From positions 1-49,927 of the forward strand of contig NZ_JASHJX010000033.1 in NCBI RefSeq assembly GCF_030732985.1: DNA of 49,927 nt, in the 5' to 3' direction. Made by a program: the position numbers and the translations under genes. Positions 49,708 to 49,927 of this stretch are shown here, in pieces; within the stretch, counting starts at the first letter, position 1; every line of letters begins with the position of its first letter. The notes beneath the pieces are model-generated. The model did not search any database. It saw nothing but the letters and a program-made list of their open reading frames with translations, and was not told the origin of the DNA. This DNA is from Nioella sp. MMSF_3534 (GTDB lineage Bacteria > Pseudomonadota > Alphaproteobacteria > Rhodobacterales > Rhodobacteraceae).

Positions 49708-49724
49708 TCGTGGTTTTTCCACGA
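49708..49724 (-). promoter_or_regulatory. hairpin in the rplS leader
   Basis: TCGTGG-A5-CCACGA on the minus strand is a perfect 6-bp stem with a 5-base loop, 19 bases ahead of the rplS start and just upstream of its ribosome site. It may modulate translation. Confidence 0.4.
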
Positions 49725-49878
49725 ATGTGATGTCCGCCCCAGAGCTCTTGGTCTTCTTCCGGGTCCGCCAATGCGCCCGCCAGAGATCAGGTCGTCTTTA
49801 CCTTTGTGGCGTCTTGCGAAGCGGGGACCGCGACGCGAAGCCGAAGAAAGCTCCGCCGCAAATGATCCTGCGCATAGC

Positions 49879-49909
49879 AAAACAGCCCCGAGTCGGATTT
49901 CCGACCGGG
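49879..49909 (-). terminator. terminator or attenuator upstream of rplS
   Basis: On the minus strand CCCG-GTCGG-AAAT-CCGAC-T-CGGG makes a 9-bp stem with one bulge, followed by TGTTTT. It would end a gene outside the window, which in many alphaproteobacteria is trmD, or attenuate readthrough into rplS. The rest of 49689-49927 shows no gene. Confidence 0.55.
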
Positions 49910-49927
49910 ACGGGCGGGGTATATGGG

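Noticed and set aside
1-49927. tRNA, rRNA, CRISPR arrays, transposases, phage genes and known riboswitches
   Set aside because: No cloverleaf, repeat-spacer pattern, transposase motif or recognisable riboswitch core was seen on either strand by reading; an Infernal/tRNAscan run would be decisive.

Overview
The window looks like a chromosomal segment from a member of the Rhodobacterales (Roseobacter/Paracoccaceae group). The DNA is GC-rich and the gene set is alphaproteobacterial: MipZ, TrcR (DUF1013), COQ9, the tiny aa3-oxidase subunit IV, tandem DUF4453 proteins, DUF6173, and an L31 without the zinc cysteines. I see no rRNA, tRNA, insertion sequence, phage gene or CRISPR array. No gap without a gene exceeds 300 bases; the longest (13644-13891, 40747-41008, 10939-11177, 49689-49927) hold dispersed repeats, operators or leader structures and are described below.

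Layout. 1-9.1 kb: a Hint-domain protein, a stand-alone DsbD N-terminal domain protein, YqgE, the tRNA t6A enzyme TsaC/Sua5, a tightly packed unit (acyl-CoA dehydrogenase, metallo-beta-lactamase fold hydrolase, DUF6173, endonuclease/exonuclease/phosphatase), cytochrome oxidase subunit IV with a lipoprotein, and ribosomal protein S21. 9.2-14.6 kb: COQ9, a quinone oxidoreductase, an MFS transporter with a His-rich tail, an ArsR/AHSA1/YciI operon and a HAD hydrolase. 14.7-19.8 kb: ClpS, an RsmC-like methyltransferase, an SDR lacking the catalytic Lys, two DUF4453 paralogues, TrcR and a secreted T2 ribonuclease.

19.8-46 kb is a large carbohydrate and nitrogen catabolic region. First comes a hexuronate module: kdgK and a GntR regulator transcribed away from uxaC and uxuB, with the two predicted promoters overlapping. 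Then an M20 amidohydrolase lies divergent to a LysR regulator that is followed by hyuA, hyuB, an FAD oxidoreductase and uronate dehydrogenase. Last is a galactoside module: iclR and the transporter ATPase on the minus strand, divergent from a CUT1 ABC transporter (binding protein and two permeases), a GH4 glycosidase, an IlvD/Edd dehydratase, an SDR resembling galactose dehydrogenase, dgoK, dgoA, an SMP-30 lactonase and a GH42 beta-galactosidase. Read together, the last module encodes uptake of galactosides, cytoplasmic hydrolysis, and oxidation of galactose through galactonate and KDPGal to pyruvate and glyceraldehyde-3-phosphate (De Ley-Doudoroff route). The dehydratase is of the IlvD/Edd type instead of the usual enolase-type DgoD.

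46-49.9 kb returns to housekeeping: MipZ, an ArsR regulator divergent from NIPSNAP and antibiotic-biosynthesis-monooxygenase genes with a clear two-site operator, a lone Flp-pilin-like protein, and ribosomal proteins L31 and L19. A two-part dispersed repeat (elements A and B) occurs at four intergenic places, and element B lies just after a stop codon in all three of its copies.
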